Source: Cordylochernes scorpioides
Taxonomy: Eukaryota > Arthropoda > Arachnida > Pseudoscorpiones > Chernetidae
Direction: 5' to 3'
Assembly: GCA_030710605.1 (NCBI GenBank)
Contig: CP092863.1
Span: forward strand, 105,386,099-105,450,098
Length of the DNA: 64,000 bases
The notes beneath the pieces are model-generated. The model was given only the letters and a program-made list of their open reading frames with translations. It was not told the origin of the DNA and made no database searches. Below are positions 42,937 through 53,465 of this stretch, piece by piece. A program made the translations under genes and the position numbers. Position 1 is the first letter of the stretch. The number at the start of each line of letters is the position of its first letter.

Positions 42937-43552
42937 TGTACATAACTGGATGCAAACCCGCCCCAATATGTATGCAATGTATGTTTTAAAATGTTTTAAT
43001 AAAGACAAGGCTTAAGAAATCTGGGAGAGAAAGGCCATCAAAGAGGAAGCAATCATTAGCAGGTTTTATTATCCAGGAACTCATAAAACTGGGTTCAAGA
43101 ACCTAGCATTTCCTGGACCATGTCAGAACAAGCTAAGAACAAAGAATTAGCCGAGACCCAATGAGAGTATAGGAGCATTAGTTAGGAACCAATGGGAATC
43201 GAGCACCCCTGGAAATTCATCCAATGAGAGCCTGGAATAGCTTTCGTCTTAAATCGGGAACGAAGTATAGGCAGTCAGGAGATCGCCGCCGTTGAGACCA
43301 GTTTGGAGCCAATCCCATCTCCTCAACCCCTCAGATAAGTCAATCCTCAATCATGTGAACAGTTATAGTCAATGGCCAACTCAGATCAATAGCTTCAACT
43401 CCTTTTCTCCCTAGATTGCTAGCCTTTTTCAACTCAACTCTGTGTCCTCGTTATTTTCCCTTGTGAATACCTTACCAACTCAGCAAACGACTGCGCCCAC
43501 CACAAACAATCAACTCAGCCAACTTCAAAAGGTAATTCGCACCGATCCCACA
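42937..43552 (+). repeat. 3' LTR of the Gypsy-type element
   Basis: 616 bp, the same length as the 5' LTR. Differences seen: AGATTTT/TGTTTT, AGCAAG/AGCAGG, TAGCAG/TAGCCG, GCCCGG/GCCTGG, GTCGGG/GTCAGG, AATAGC/AATGGC. Confidence 0.88.
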
Positions 43553-44251
43553 TCCATGTATAGTAACTTTCTTTGCCTCCAATTTACCCAGATTAATCTA
43601 TTAGCTTGATTGTCTTTATATAATTTTCCCTGTATATAAATATCATGTTACCATTAAGTTCTATAACTGTTTTTCCTTCAGGTATCCTATATTTCTGCTT
43701 GGAGAATCTGTATAAGACTAAAAGGTCTTAATAAAGCTTTTGTTGTTGTATATACCTATTTGCATATATATAATAATAAAATTTCCGAAAGGATAAGATC
43801 TGTAAAAATAAATGTCGCATCTCCCGTCAAAATAGACGTTAAAACTAGTCACCAACTATTGACCGTCTCCGCAAATTAGTGGACTCAGATCGGTGACACA
43901 ACACCAGCTTTGGCAAACTGAGAAGCACCCACCGTTGATTTCACACTATTATTTCCATACAAAAAAATATATTTTTTTATCACTAACAAATAACCTGACT
44001 GATTCCTTAAAAATGCCAACATCAACAGCATATGTAAAACCCTTTTTGCATACATGATATAGTATAGTTACAATATAAATATTTATGACTTTATTTTACC
44101 ATTATTATAGCCCCCGCCCCCTTTACACAACGTACACTGTTTTAATATTAAAAATTTATTCTCTGTCTCATATACACACCTAACAACACAAGAGCCACTA
44201 ATGGTTAAAAACAAGACTGATATTGGTTCAAATTTGGGTCATCATATTTAT
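43553..44251. other. Intergenic sequence with a dispersed repeat
   Basis: 43820-43935 is the plus-orientation copy of the 9.4/15.0 kb repeat (GTCGCATCTCCCGTC, CTATTGACCGTCTCC, CAACACCAGCTTTGGC). CTTAATAAAGCTTTTG at 43730 looks like a poly(A) signal. No gene. Confidence 0.5.
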
Positions 44252-44588
44252 ATATAGACACGGGGGGTCGGTGGAAGGCTGGTTAAACCGTTTGGTTTTC
44301 GACCACTACGACCCGGGTTCGATTCCCGCATTGGACACTTTTTTCTGTATAAAAAAAAATGCTCCAATGTCCCCCGATTCTTGCAAAAGTCCAACCCCAC
44401 CAGCGAGTGCAAGTAACCAAACGAGGCTTTGGCACATTTGTAAGTGTAAAAGTCGAAATGCTTTTCACATGTGTAGACATGTGGTGCGCTTACAGTAAAA
44501 AAACAGTCGCTAACTACCCACCATGATTATCATGGCCTGTACCACGTGTACTAGGGATAAGCAAAAAAAAAAAAAAAAACATATAGAC
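44252..44588 (+). mobile_element. tRNA-derived SINE with poly(A) tail and target duplication
   Basis: ATATAGAC occurs at 44252-44259 and again at 44581-44588. The head (about 44262-44340) has a GGTGGAAGGCTGGTTAA A-box-like segment and a canonical B box in CCGGGTTCGATTCCCG. The body has no frame of interest, and the tail is a run of about 17 A at 44563-44579. Pol III promoter boxes, an A tail and a target duplication together support a SINE. Confidence 0.75.
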
Positions 44589-44623
44589 CTGAGTTATTTA
44601 GTGAGAAGAAGAGATTTAGTAAC

Positions 44624-44871
44624 TGTTGAGGGTTCAGGCGAGAATCCTCACGCCACTCGCGCCTGGCGGCGCCGGTGTGGCGGCGGGAACCGGCCGAGTC
44701 TGGAACCCGGCAGTTTGGTTTCGGTTTTGGCTGCGAGCGGAAGTAACTCCGCGTCTGGCTGTGTGTGGTGTTCTCCTTATTTTCCGGCACTGGTTGTAAA
44801 TAAAACCGGTACCAAGGGAGCTCCAACGACTCAAAGTGGATTATCGACAAAACAACGGGCACAACACAACA
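44624..44871 (+). repeat. 5' LTR of the 4.6-kb Gypsy
   Basis: GC-rich 5' half (CTCGCGCCTGGCGGCGCCGG), AAATAAAACC poly(A) signal near 44798, end ACAACACAACA. GTAAC precedes it. Confidence 0.95.
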
Positions 44872-44889
44872 TGGTGGCAGCGGTGGGAT
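44872..44889 (+). promoter_or_regulatory. Primer binding site of the 4.6-kb Gypsy
   Basis: TGGTGGCAGCGGTGGGAT abuts the LTR end, the standard PBS position and TGG start. The tRNA is not assigned. Confidence 0.75.
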
Positions 44890-44959
44890 CGTGAAGAGCC
44901 CAAGTAAGTGCCTTTTTAATTAATTCCACTCTTGTGCAATCAAATCTGACCTGGAATCA

Positions 44960-45745
44960 AATTCTTTCCTTCCGCCTGCTAACTTCAGTTTCAACGCCAA
45001 GGATTGGCCAAGCTGGAAACAGCGATTTTCTCGATACAGACTTCTCTCCAACTTGAACGCCAAGGAACAAGAATATCAGATCACAGCATTGATATATCTT
45101 ATGGGAGAGAGAGGGATGAAGAAATCCACTCTGCGTTCAATCTCTCAGCAGATATGCAAAGAACCTCGACAAAGTCATTGAAGCGTTCGACAACCACTTT
45201 ATTGGCAAACGCAACGTGGTGTATGAGCGGGCTTTGTTCGGATTAAGGAGTCAACGACCGGAAGAAACCATTGAGGAATTTGTAACAGTCTTGCACAGAA
45301 TATCTGAGCACTGCGAATACGCTAATCTGCGCGAGGAGCTTATTCGTGATCGTATAGTGCTTAGAGTAAAAGATAGGAAGTTGTCGGAGAAACTGATGCT
45401 AAACGAAAACCTGACCTTGTCCAAGGCAGTCGAGATCGCCCGTCAGTGGGAAGCTGTGATGCGTGAACAACAGGATCTTAACCCTTCTACATCGCAGGTC
45501 GACACAACGCGGAAAGTGGCCAAGCAGAAGCCTGAAGCATCAGGTCATGGCAAGGTCAATGGCAGATCAACGTCTAGACAAACAGACAGTGCCAAGGAAA
45601 CAGACGAAGGAAAAAAATTTCCAACTTGCTTTAACTGTGGGACTACCAAACATCATTATCGTTACAGAGATAAGTGCCCGCTAAGGACAAAGTCTGTGGA
45701 AAGTGCGGGAAAAAGGGCCATTACACTAATCTCTGTCGAATAAAA
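44960..45745 (+). pseudogene. Gypsy gag, frameshifted
   Basis: FNAKDWPSWKQRFSRYR (about 44990-45040) opens a capsid-like domain. The frame shifts near 45110-45160 and continues as FDNHFIGKRNVVYERALFGL and RSQRPEETIEEFVTVLHRIS. The first zinc knuckle starts CFNCGTTKHH near 45626. After another shift near 45678 a second knuckle reads CGKCGKKGHYTNLC. The stretch 45216-45743 is open. Confidence 0.8.
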
Positions 45746-45893
45746 ACATTGAGGTGAACGCCATATCCTCGGAGGAAACCCAGCGCGGGAGAAGGCCTCA
45801 TTTGTATATGCTGTCCGCGAGCCTTCGCTGGGAAGCAGAAAGAGCAGGTGGAAGTCAACAGTAAGAGTCAACGGCACTGCAATCCACTTCAAG

Positions 45894-46568
45894 TTGGATC
45901 CTGGCTCGGATGGGACGCTGATACCATTTTCCCTGTACAAGCGGTATTTCAGCAACGTCCAACTGACGCCTACCGACGGTCAACTGATGGCGGCCGCGAA
46001 CCAAAGATTGGATAATGCTGGGACCTTCGAGGCGAAGCTCCGAGCTAACACACGTGAAGTGACGGAAACCTTGTACGTGGTCCACCATTTGGAGCAACCT
46101 CTGCTGGGTGTCGGAGCCTGTGAAGACCTCCAACTCGTCAAACGAATTGATTTTGTCATCAACGGAAAAAGGAATGTCAATACTGAACGAGAGTTCCCTA
46201 AGCTATTTGAAGGACTGGGGCTTCTTGAACAGCCTTATCACATCAAGTTGAAGGAAGATGCCAAGCCCTTCTCCATACCAGTCCCAAGACGAGTACCTCT
46301 TCCGCTCATGCCGAAGTTAAAAGAGCAACTGGATGCCATGATGGATCAAGAAGTCATCGAACCAGTTGATGAGCCAACGGAGTGGTGCGCACCAATCGTC
46401 CTAGCTGGAAAGCCAAACGGGAAAATCAGGATCTGTGTAGACTTGTCCCGACTTAACCTGAGTGTGGAACGTGAGCTTCACCCACTTCCTGTCCTTGAAC
46501 ATGAACTAGCTCAACTCAACGGGGCCAAAATCTTTTCCAGGCTGGATGCTAACAGCGGATTTTGGTAG
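45894..46568 (+). pseudogene. Gypsy protease and N-terminal reverse transcriptase
   Basis: KLDPGSDGTLIPFSLYKRYF is the retropepsin site, but the triad reads D-P-G instead of D-T/S-G, probably inactivating. RT begins IKLKEDAKPFSIPVPRRVP, then GKIRICVDLSRLNLSVERE and FSRLDANSGFW. A TAG at 46566-46568 interrupts motif A where Gln is usual (a C-to-T change); the same frame continues beyond it. Confidence 0.88.
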
Positions 46569-47387
46569 ATTAAACTCTCTGAAGAAAGCCAAACGCTGAC
46601 GACTTTCATTACGCCCTTTGGCAGATATAAATTCAAAAGGCTTCCCTTTGGGATCTCTAGCGCTCCAGAACACTTCCAGAAACGTATGTCTGCTATCCTA
46701 CGCGGAGTCAATGGGGTAATCTGTCACATGGATGACATCCTTATCTTCGCAAAGAGAAAAGAAGAGCATGACGAGACACTACGCGAAGTTTTGAGACGCC
46801 TAAAGAACTCAGGAATTACGCTTAACAAAGAAAAGTGCCTGTTCGGTGTAAGCAACGTCACATTCCTGGGACATTACATCGACGAACACGGTATCAAGGC
46901 GGACGAAAATAAATTCAAAGCCCTCGCCGAGATGAAACCGTCAACTGACGTCAACGGGGTGCAACGTTTTATGGGCATGGTCAATTTCCTAGGCCGCTTT
47001 GTTCCAGACCTAGCGGAAATCACAAAGCCACTAAACGACCTAAGAAAGAAAGATGTGAGTTTCATCTGGGGATCACCACAGAAAAAAGCATTCGAGAAAG
47101 TCAAAGATGTTCTGGCCAGTGACCGAGTTCTGGCAAGCTTTGACATCTCTAAGAAGACCATGGTCTCAGCCGATGCATCATCGTATGGCCTGGGAGCTGT
47201 CCTCAAACAAGAGCATGAAGCGAACGAGTGGCGCCCAGTGGCCTATGCATCAAGGACGCTGACGAAGACGGAACAGGGATACGCTCAAATAGAAAAGGAA
47301 GCCCTTGCAATCACATGGGCGTGTGAGCGCTTCAAGGACTTTGTGGTTGGAAAACATTCCTCATCGAAACAGATCACAAACCTTTAG
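46569..47387 (+). pseudogene. Gypsy reverse transcriptase C-terminus and RNase H
   Basis: Continues in frame after the [23 protein letters not shown], then [20 protein letters not shown] (HMDD in place of YxDD; the two Asp are kept), [20 protein letters not shown] thumb. RNase [40 protein letters not shown]. The frame breaks at about 47352; the third RNase H block ([17 protein letters not shown]) and HTPGKDLITADALSR follow in another frame to a TAA at 47523-47525. Confidence 0.88.
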
Positions 47388-47525
47388 TCCCCATCTTCAC
47401 CACTAAAGATCTGAACGATCTAACGCCAAGGCTTCAACGGTACCGTATGAGGATGCTTCAGTTCTCGTTTCATATCTTTCATACACCGGGGAAGGACCTA
47501 ATCACCGCTGATGCCCTTTCAAGAT

Positions 47526-48610
47526 AACCACTTCCAGGTCATCTTCCCGAAGATGAAGAGCTCCAGGAAGAAGTTGAACATTTTGTGCGTAGCATCGTCC
47601 TGCATCAATCCACGACAGGCGATCGACTTGCCAAAATAGCCCTCAACCAGAAGCTGGAGCCTACCCTTCAAAATGTGGCATTTTATTCCAAAAACGGTTG
47701 GCCCGCCAAATGTCAGCTCTCTCCCTTTGAACGCTCGTTCTACGATGTTCGCGACGAGATAGGGGAAGAGAACGGCTTACTAATGAGAGGACTGCGAGTG
47801 ATCATCCCCTCTAACATGCGAAAAGATGTTTTGAACCGCATCCACGCAGGTCATCAAGGAATAACAAAATGTCGAGCAAGAGCAAAGGATCATGTTTGGT
47901 GGCCAGGAATAGGTCAAGAAAACCAGGATATGGTAAAAACCTATGATAAATGCATCGAGAATCAACCTCTAAAGCACGAACCACTCATCCCCAACGACTT
48001 TCCGGAACGACCGTGGCAAAAAGTCGGGATGGATCTCTTCCATTGCGAAGGAAGTGAGTATTTAGTCGTCGTAGACTACTTTTCTCGATTTATCGAGGTC
48101 GTATGACTTACTAAACTTTCCTCGGAAGCTGTGGTAGATCACAGCAAAGCCATCTTTGCTCGTCATGGCATCCCTGACATTATAATCAGTGATAACGGAC
48201 CACAATTTCGCCCATCAACAACTTCAGCTTTTACGAAGTTTGCCTCTGAAATTGGGTTTCGACACATCACTTCCAGCCCAAAGCATCCACAATCAAATGG
48301 TCAAGCAGAGGCTGCTGTCAAAATTGTGAAAAACCTGATGAAAAAGAATAAAGATCCGGTCCTAGCACTCATGGAGTATCGGGCAACACCCCTGGCAAAC
48401 GGACTCTCCCCTGCGGAACTTCTATTTGAACGGAAAATTCGCACTATGGTTCCCTGCACTTCATCATCACTAACCCCTAAAACAGTATATCAATCCAAAC
48501 TCAGGGGGGAAGAGGAGCAGCGGAAGATGGCGCAGAAAAAGGCTTTTGAGAGATGCCAAGCGGCCACGAAAAAGGCGGAACTAATTGCAGGAGAGAAAGT
48601 TTGGGTGTGT
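47526..48610 (+). pseudogene. Gypsy integrase
   Basis: H2C2 finger: IHAGHQGITKCRARAKDHVW then CIEN (one Cys of the CxxC pair reads as part of KCIENQ). Core: KVGMDLFHCEGSEYLVVVDY (D), IISDNGPQFRPSTTSAF (D), SSPKHPQSNGQAEAAVKIVK (E), all present. A TGA at 48104-48106 interrupts between the first and second catalytic Asp; the same frame continues. Confidence 0.9.
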
Positions 48611-48902
48611 GAAGGATCTACGAGCGTCGGGAAGTGTCCTCGAGAAGGCTTCAGCGCCCCGCTCATACATCGTGGAAACTCCTGTAGGGACCTACAGGCG
48701 GAACTATCTTCTTCTGGCTTCTTCCCAACAACAGGTCGACCCCAGTGAGACATCTCCTGACAGTCAACTCCTCGCTGAAACGGAGGAAACTCCGGGAAAT
48801 GAATTGCCTGCAGAGGAGCAACAACAGCTGCCAGCAATAGCTCCAGAGATGAAGCAGCTCTCTCCCTCACCTGGGAAAGTATCGCGGTATGGGAGAAGAT
48901 GA
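48585..48902 (+). pseudogene. Integrase C-terminal tail in shifted frame
   Basis: After a shift near 48608 the tail reads APRSYIVETPVGTYRRNYLL, the usual end of Gypsy integrase proteins. A Gln/Pro/Glu-rich end (EEQQQLPAIAPEMKQLSPSP) follows and stops just before the polypurine tract. Confidence 0.75.
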
Positions 48903-48944
48903 AGCGTGTCCATCGCTAACCTCCTCTAAACCTTTTGGGGGAGA

Positions 48945-49192
48945 TATTGAGGGTTCAGGCGAGAATCCTCACGCCACTCGCGCCTGGCGGCGCCGGTGTG
49001 GCGGCGGGTACCGGCCGAGACTGGAACCAGGCAGTTTGGTTTCGGATTTGGCTGCTAGCGGAAGTAACTCCGCGTCTGGCTGTGTGTGGTGTTCTCCTTA
49101 TGTTCCGGCACTGGTTGTAAATAAAACCGGTACCAAGGGAGCTCCGACGACTCAGAGTGGATTATTGACAAAACAACGGGCACAACACAACA
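48945..49192 (+). repeat. 3' LTR of the 4.6-kb Gypsy
   Basis: 248 bp, 10 differences from the 5' LTR by eye (for example GGGAACC/GGGTACC, AACCCGG/AACCAGG). Preceded by TTTTGGGGGAGA and followed by GTAAC. Confidence 0.95.
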
Positions 49193-49343
49193 GTAACCAA
49201 ATTTTTTCACGAATTCCCAATGATCCAAGATTTAATGGGTTTCCTTTTTGGTATTTGATTGAGCTAAACGAAGCGGAGTAAAGTTAGGTTGAATTAAAAT
49301 AAACCTGAAATAATTTTGATTGTCTGCCCCTTTTATAAAGCTA

Positions 49344-49502
49344 CTAGCCGAATGAGCCGGGCAATGCCCGGGTTTTACCCGATTAAATGCTTTTTATTCA
49401 AATACTATTCGTTACAATTATAAATTGGCGCCGTGGATGTCATTCTTGTGAAACGTCCCGCTCCAAACTTTGTGTCTGAGAAGCGATATTTTTATAAAGA
49501 GA
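49344..49502 (-). mobile_element. Helitron-like 3' end fragment
   Basis: On the minus strand it ends GGGCATTGCCCGGCTCATTC then GGCTAG, with interior AAAGTTTGGAGCGGGACG as in the 28.1 kb copy. The 5' part is missing; it joins directly to the next element. Confidence 0.65.
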
Positions 49503-50048
49503 CTAGCGGATGTACCCGGCTTCGCCCGGGTTTTACCCGAGTAAAGGTTTGTCTAACGAACATTTGTGTTAAAACAATTCTCTATAAATTTATAAAAAAA
49601 AAATAATAGATATATTTTGGTAATTTGAAACTCGTAAATTTGAATATCTAAATAAAGTGAACATTTTTTCCCGGTCCCTGTGTGCCGTGTCATCCTGAAT
49701 TTTGTCTTTCCTAATTTTCTACATTACAAAATCATCGTTTTATCTAGTGAACATTTTCCCGGTCCCTTGAAAAATACTCGATAAGTTGAATAAAATCAAT
49801 ATTAATTGGTTCCCTCGGTATATAGATTAAAAAAAACTTATCATCGTCGCAATGGTGGCGCTGCTTGAGAGTTAAATCTACAAATCTGAAAATAACTCTA
49901 AGGATATTCAAGATATTCAAGAAATTATTTTTCAGACACCTTCCCAGTACTACACTAAATAACTTCCCAAAGTTTCATGGCGTTCCAATGAGTGGTTTGG
50001 TCAGGCATAAAGGACAGACACACACACACATACATTCATTTATATATA
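49503..50048 (-). mobile_element. Non-autonomous Helitron-like element
   Basis: On the minus strand it starts TATATATAAATGAATGTATG and ends GGTAAAACCCGGGCGAAGCC, then GGGTACATCCGCTAG. It shares its body (GCAGCGCCACCATTG, CAAATTACCAAAATATATC) with the plus copy at 55389-56036. Confidence 0.7.
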
Positions 50049-50675
50049 TGTGGGATCGGTGCGAATTACCTTTTGAAGTTGGCTGAGTTGATTGTTTGTG
50101 GTGGGCGTAGTCGTGTTGGCTGAGTTGGTAAGGTATTCACAAGGGAAAATAACGAGGACACAGAGTTGAGTTGAAAAAGACTAGCAATCTAGGGAAAAAA
50201 GGAATTGAAGCTATTGATCTGAGTTGGCTCTTAACTATGGCTGTTCACATTATTGATGGTGGGACTTATCTGTTCGTTGAGAGGGTGATGGCTGGCTTCT
50301 AACCGGATTCCTTGGTCGGTCCAGGTGCTAACTCGATCCTGTCCAGGTCCCAACTACTAAACTCGGTTCGCGATTTAACAAGAAAACTATTCAGGGTTCT
50401 GATTGGCTGGTGGTTTAGACGTGTAAGCCTTCTATTGGTTCCTAGCTAATTCTCCTATTCTCTCATTGGCCTTTGCTGTCTCTTTGTTCTGGACTTGTTC
50501 CGACCTGACCCAGGAAATACTAGGTTCTTGAACCCAGTTTTATGAGTTCCTGGATAATAAAACCTGCTAATGATCGCTTCCTCTTTGATGGCCTTTCTCT
50601 CCCAGATTTATTAAGCCTTGTCTTTATTAAAATCTTTTAAAACATACATTGCATACATATTGGGGCGGGTTTGCA
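50049..50675 (-). repeat. Truncated solo LTR of the 37.5-kb Gypsy family
   Basis: Reverse complement of the 616-bp LTR (GTGGGATCGGTGCGAATTAC ... GGGGCGGGTTTGCA). It lacks the first 14 bp of the LTR and differs at many positions, so it is older than the pair at 37.5/42.9 kb. The PLE starts exactly where it ends. Confidence 0.85.
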
Positions 50676-50726
50676 TAATCGTATTTAAATCCAAAATAGG
50701 CCTTATTTTTAAAATATAAATGAATT

Positions 50727-52265
50727 ATGGATTGCTCTATATTCAGAATGATTGCAACCAGTTTTGGTTCTGATGCCCTTCGTCTCTCAAGAAAATTGGA
50801 AAGATTCCATCTATCTTTAAGCAGTTGGAAGGTACATCTGCACTTCAACCATAGCTGTCTCTCTAATGGAATTATTCCCCCTTCCTTGATTCTAAAAGAT
50901 CCTGTACGAACGACATTTTCGCGCAAAAATCTGTATCAAACGGGAAGAAAACTTTTGAATGCTCGCATCAAAAACTGTCACTATAACATAAACAAATCAA
51001 AATCGAATATTGAAATAATTATTCCTAATTTGAAACCATTGATCAGCGATGATTATTTTGAAAAGTTGAACACATTTATAGCCAGTAATTGCCAAAACAA
51101 AAGAGAATCTATACAACAAAGACATTCCAAAAAAATTAACAACTGGGCGAACAAATCTCAACGTCTCACACACCATAACACTGTGATTAATCTCTCAACC
51201 CAATCATTCACCCCAGAAGCAACAACTCTATTATCAAGAGGTTTGAACTTTGTGCCATCTCAAAAGATAAACACTCCTAAAACATTAGTCGCAATAGAGA
51301 ATTCAATTAAAAATTTCCCAGATGAACAAAAGTCGAAAATTAGAACAGAAATAGCACCAATTATAAAGAAATTAGAAAAACATAACAAGACTAATTTAAG
51401 TAAAGAAGAAAAGAATGCCATAAAACAATTGAAAGAAAACAAACAAATAATCATAGCACCTTCAGATAAAGGTAGAAACACGGTAATCATGGATGCAATA
51501 GAATATAATAACAAAATAGAACAGTTACTTCAAGATAAAGATATATACGAACCTTTAACTAAGAATCCCCTAACCAATCTTACAAAAGATTTCAATAGAC
51601 AATTTAACAAAATCAAGCGCAAATACAAGCTAGATAACAAAACCTTCGACAGTTTAAAAGCCACGGCTCAAAATCTTCCAAATTTACACGGTCTACCAAA
51701 AATGCATAAGCCCAATACCCCATTACGTCCCATAGTGTCATATTCTGGCTCGCCCCTGTACCCCATCACCAAATTTCTGTCATCAATTATATCACCATTC
51801 CAGAAGAAACTTCTCCACACAGTCCCCAATCCAATAGTAGCTATTGAAGCAATCAAAAATACTCCAGTTTCACCAGACAGCCGGATCATATCTTTTGATA
51901 TAGAATCCCTTTATACTTCCATCCCACATGACGAAGCAATTCTTGCATTACAAGAATTCATAAATTCCCACCCAGACTTACCCCTCCCCATCCCAAAGGA
52001 GGCTCTCATAGAACTGATCAAACTCTGCCTATCATTTAATTACTTCTTCTATAAGAACAGATATTTCAAACAGGTCAAGGGACTTCCAATGGGAAATCCT
52101 ATATCATTAGCCAATGTCTTCATGGATAAGATTGATAAGTTAATCGTTGAATCCACACAACTACAAATTTTAATGTGGAAACGCTACATTGATGATGTAT
52201 TATGCATCACAGAGGTGGATGTTTCCATAATTATGAATTTTATTAATAGTCTTAGACCTTTCTGA
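50727..52265 (+). CDS. PLE reverse transcriptase
   Basis: 512 codons from ATG, MDCSIFRMIATSFGSDALRL. Basic/helical N-terminal region to about residue 250, then APSDKGRNTVIMD (residue about 250), LPNLHGLPKMHKPNTPLRPI (motif 1-2), ISFDIESLYTSIPHDEA (motif A, catalytic Asp), KQVKGLPMGNPISLANVFMD (motif B), WKRYIDDVLCI (YIDD). PLE RTs prime from DNA ends and are related to telomerase. The stop at 52263-52265 is a frameshift; the thumb follows in another frame. Confidence 0.92.
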   Translation: MDCSIFRMIATSFGSDALRLSRKLERFHLSLSSWKVHLHFNHSCLSNGIIPPSLILKDPVRTTFSRKNLYQTGRKLLNARIKNCHYNINKSKSNIEIIIPNLKPLISDDYFEKLNTFIASNCQNKRESIQQRHSKKINNWANKSQRLTHHNTVINLSTQSFTPEATTLLSRGLNFVPSQKINTPKTLVAIENSIKNFPDEQKSKIRTEIAPIIKKLEKHNKTNLSKEEKNAIKQLKENKQIIIAPSDKGRNTVIMDAIEYNNKIEQLLQDKDIYEPLTKNPLTNLTKDFNRQFNKIKRKYKLDNKTFDSLKATAQNLPNLHGLPKMHKPNTPLRPIVSYSGSPLYPITKFLSSIISPFQKKLLHTVPNPIVAIEAIKNTPVSPDSRIISFDIESLYTSIPHDEAILALQEFINSHPDLPLPIPKEALIELIKLCLSFNYFFYKNRYFKQVKGLPMGNPISLANVFMDKIDKLIVESTQLQILMWKRYIDDVLCITEVDVSIIMNFINSLRPF

Positions 52266-53077
52266 AATTCACTTATGAATTAGAAGAAAATGGGTCTCTA
52301 CCATTTTTGGACTTACAACTGACCAGAAATCAAAATAAAATTGAAACGAAAATTTATCGAAAACCAACCCACACAGGAAGTTACCTGAACTTCAATTCTT
52401 TTGGTCCTATCTGTCATAAGGTTGCGGTGGTCAAAACACTATCCAAGAGGTTGACTACACATTTTACGGATAAAACTGAGGAAAAAATTGAAAGAGCTAG
52501 ATTATTTCAAGAACTTCAAAGCAATAATTATCCTTAAGAATTCATCAAAAAGCAATTATATGCACCAAAAATTCCATCCACGAACAATAGACAGATCTCA
52601 ACCCCGAACATGTTTTGCTCCCTACCTTACAGCTATGGCTGTGAAAGAATAGCCAGAAGTTTAAAAAAACACAATATTACAACCAGATATCAACCAAACC
52701 AGAATTTAAGAAGCATCTTCCGTCACCCTGATACAAAACAAATCTACAAGCCAGAAGATAGAGCGAATGTGGTTTATAAAATACCATGCAAATCCTGCCA
52801 GGCAATATACATAGGAGAAACCAGCAAACCTTTATCTGAAAGAATTAACCAACACAAATCCGCACTAAAGCGCCATAACCCGACATCTCTACTGGTAGAT
52901 CATGCATTCAACAATAGTCACACTCCAGACTTCGATCACACATCTATAATACATCAAAACATCAAAGAAAAACATTGCCGTTTATTTTTAGAAAGCTGGA
53001 GCTCATTAGAAAATAAAAATAGTATCAATAGAAAGATTGACTTGCCAGATGTATATACTCAGTTTAGAACCTCTTAG
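52262..53077 (+). pseudogene. PLE thumb and GIY-YIG endonuclease
   Basis: FTYELEENGSLPFLDLQLTR and KIYRKPTHTGSYLNFNSF are the post-palm PLE block. A TAA at 52535-52537 interrupts at NNYP, then EFIKKQLYAPK continues in frame. The GIY-YIG domain starts VVYKIPCKSCQAIYIGETSK (Y..YIG), then PLSERINQHKSALKRH with the conserved Arg, and FLESWSSLENKNSINRK near the end. This endonuclease nicks target DNA for integration. Confidence 0.9.
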
Positions 53078-53424
53078 ATGATTATGCTATTTACATGGTT
53101 ATTTTATTCCATTTTTAATCGGATATCTATTACTATTATTTGTATATTTATTTCACAGTTATTTCAATTTTTATGATATTTTATTTGTTTAATTAATTCG
53201 ATATCTCTTAATTTTCATTAGTCATTTACATATATCACTTTTTTCTTTAATTAATTTGATATCTCTTAATTTTCAATAGTCATTTACATATATCACTTTT
53301 TTATTTTGATTATATTTACTCTGTTTAGAATGTGTATATTAGATGGTTTATCGCCCAATAAGCTTAGAAGACGTCTAGTGGCTCACCTGGGGCGCGCGAC
53401 CTGCTGCGTGCTTAACTGCAAAAC

Positions 53425-53465
53425 ACCTCGTAAAAGATGGAAGATTGATCCATCGAAATATCGGT
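53425..53465 (+). ncRNA. Degenerate hammerhead-like ribozyme motif of the PLE
   Basis: ACC-TCGTAAAA-GATGG-AAGATTGAT-CCATC-GAAATATC-GGT. The 5-bp GATGG/CCATC stem, GAAA and a self-complementary ATAT before C match stem II, the GAAA box and a minimal stem III with C17. ACC/GGT can form stem I. The CTGANGA box is degenerate, so activity is doubtful. PLEs are known to carry hammerhead motifs. Confidence 0.5.

Larger units (their letters stand above)
37530..43552 (+). mobile_element. Ty3/Gypsy-type element with young LTRs and gutted pol
   Basis: LTRs 37530-38145 and 42937-43552 are both 616 bp with about six differences by eye. Interior: PBS-like AGTCGACAGGATA, a gag-like leader frame, intact-looking protease, a His/Thr/Asn-rich stretch where the RT palm should be, RT thumb, RNase H with altered active site, H2C2 finger without integrase core, and a membrane frame. 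If the LTR start is moved to TGTCATAATT (37520), TCCA flanks both ends; the 3' LTR does not support that border. Confidence 0.82.
44624..49192 (+). mobile_element. Complete Ty3/Gypsy element with 5-bp target duplication
   Basis: LTRs 44624-44871 and 48945-49192 are both 248 bp, ending TGTTGAGGG (TATTGAGGG in the 3' copy) ... CACAACA. GTAAC flanks both sides (44619-44623, 49193-49197). PBS TGGTGGCAGCGGTGGGAT; polypurine tract TTTTGGGGGAGA. Gag, PR, RT, RNase H, integrase order is complete. By eye, 10 of 248 LTR positions differ. Stops at 46566, 47523 and 48104 and at least four frameshifts make it non-autonomous. Gag and PR style suggest a Mag-like lineage. Confidence 0.93.

Noticed and set aside
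44523-44894. Frames across the Gypsy LTR (both strands)
   Set aside because: The same frames recur in the 3' LTR and are LTR sequence, not host exons.
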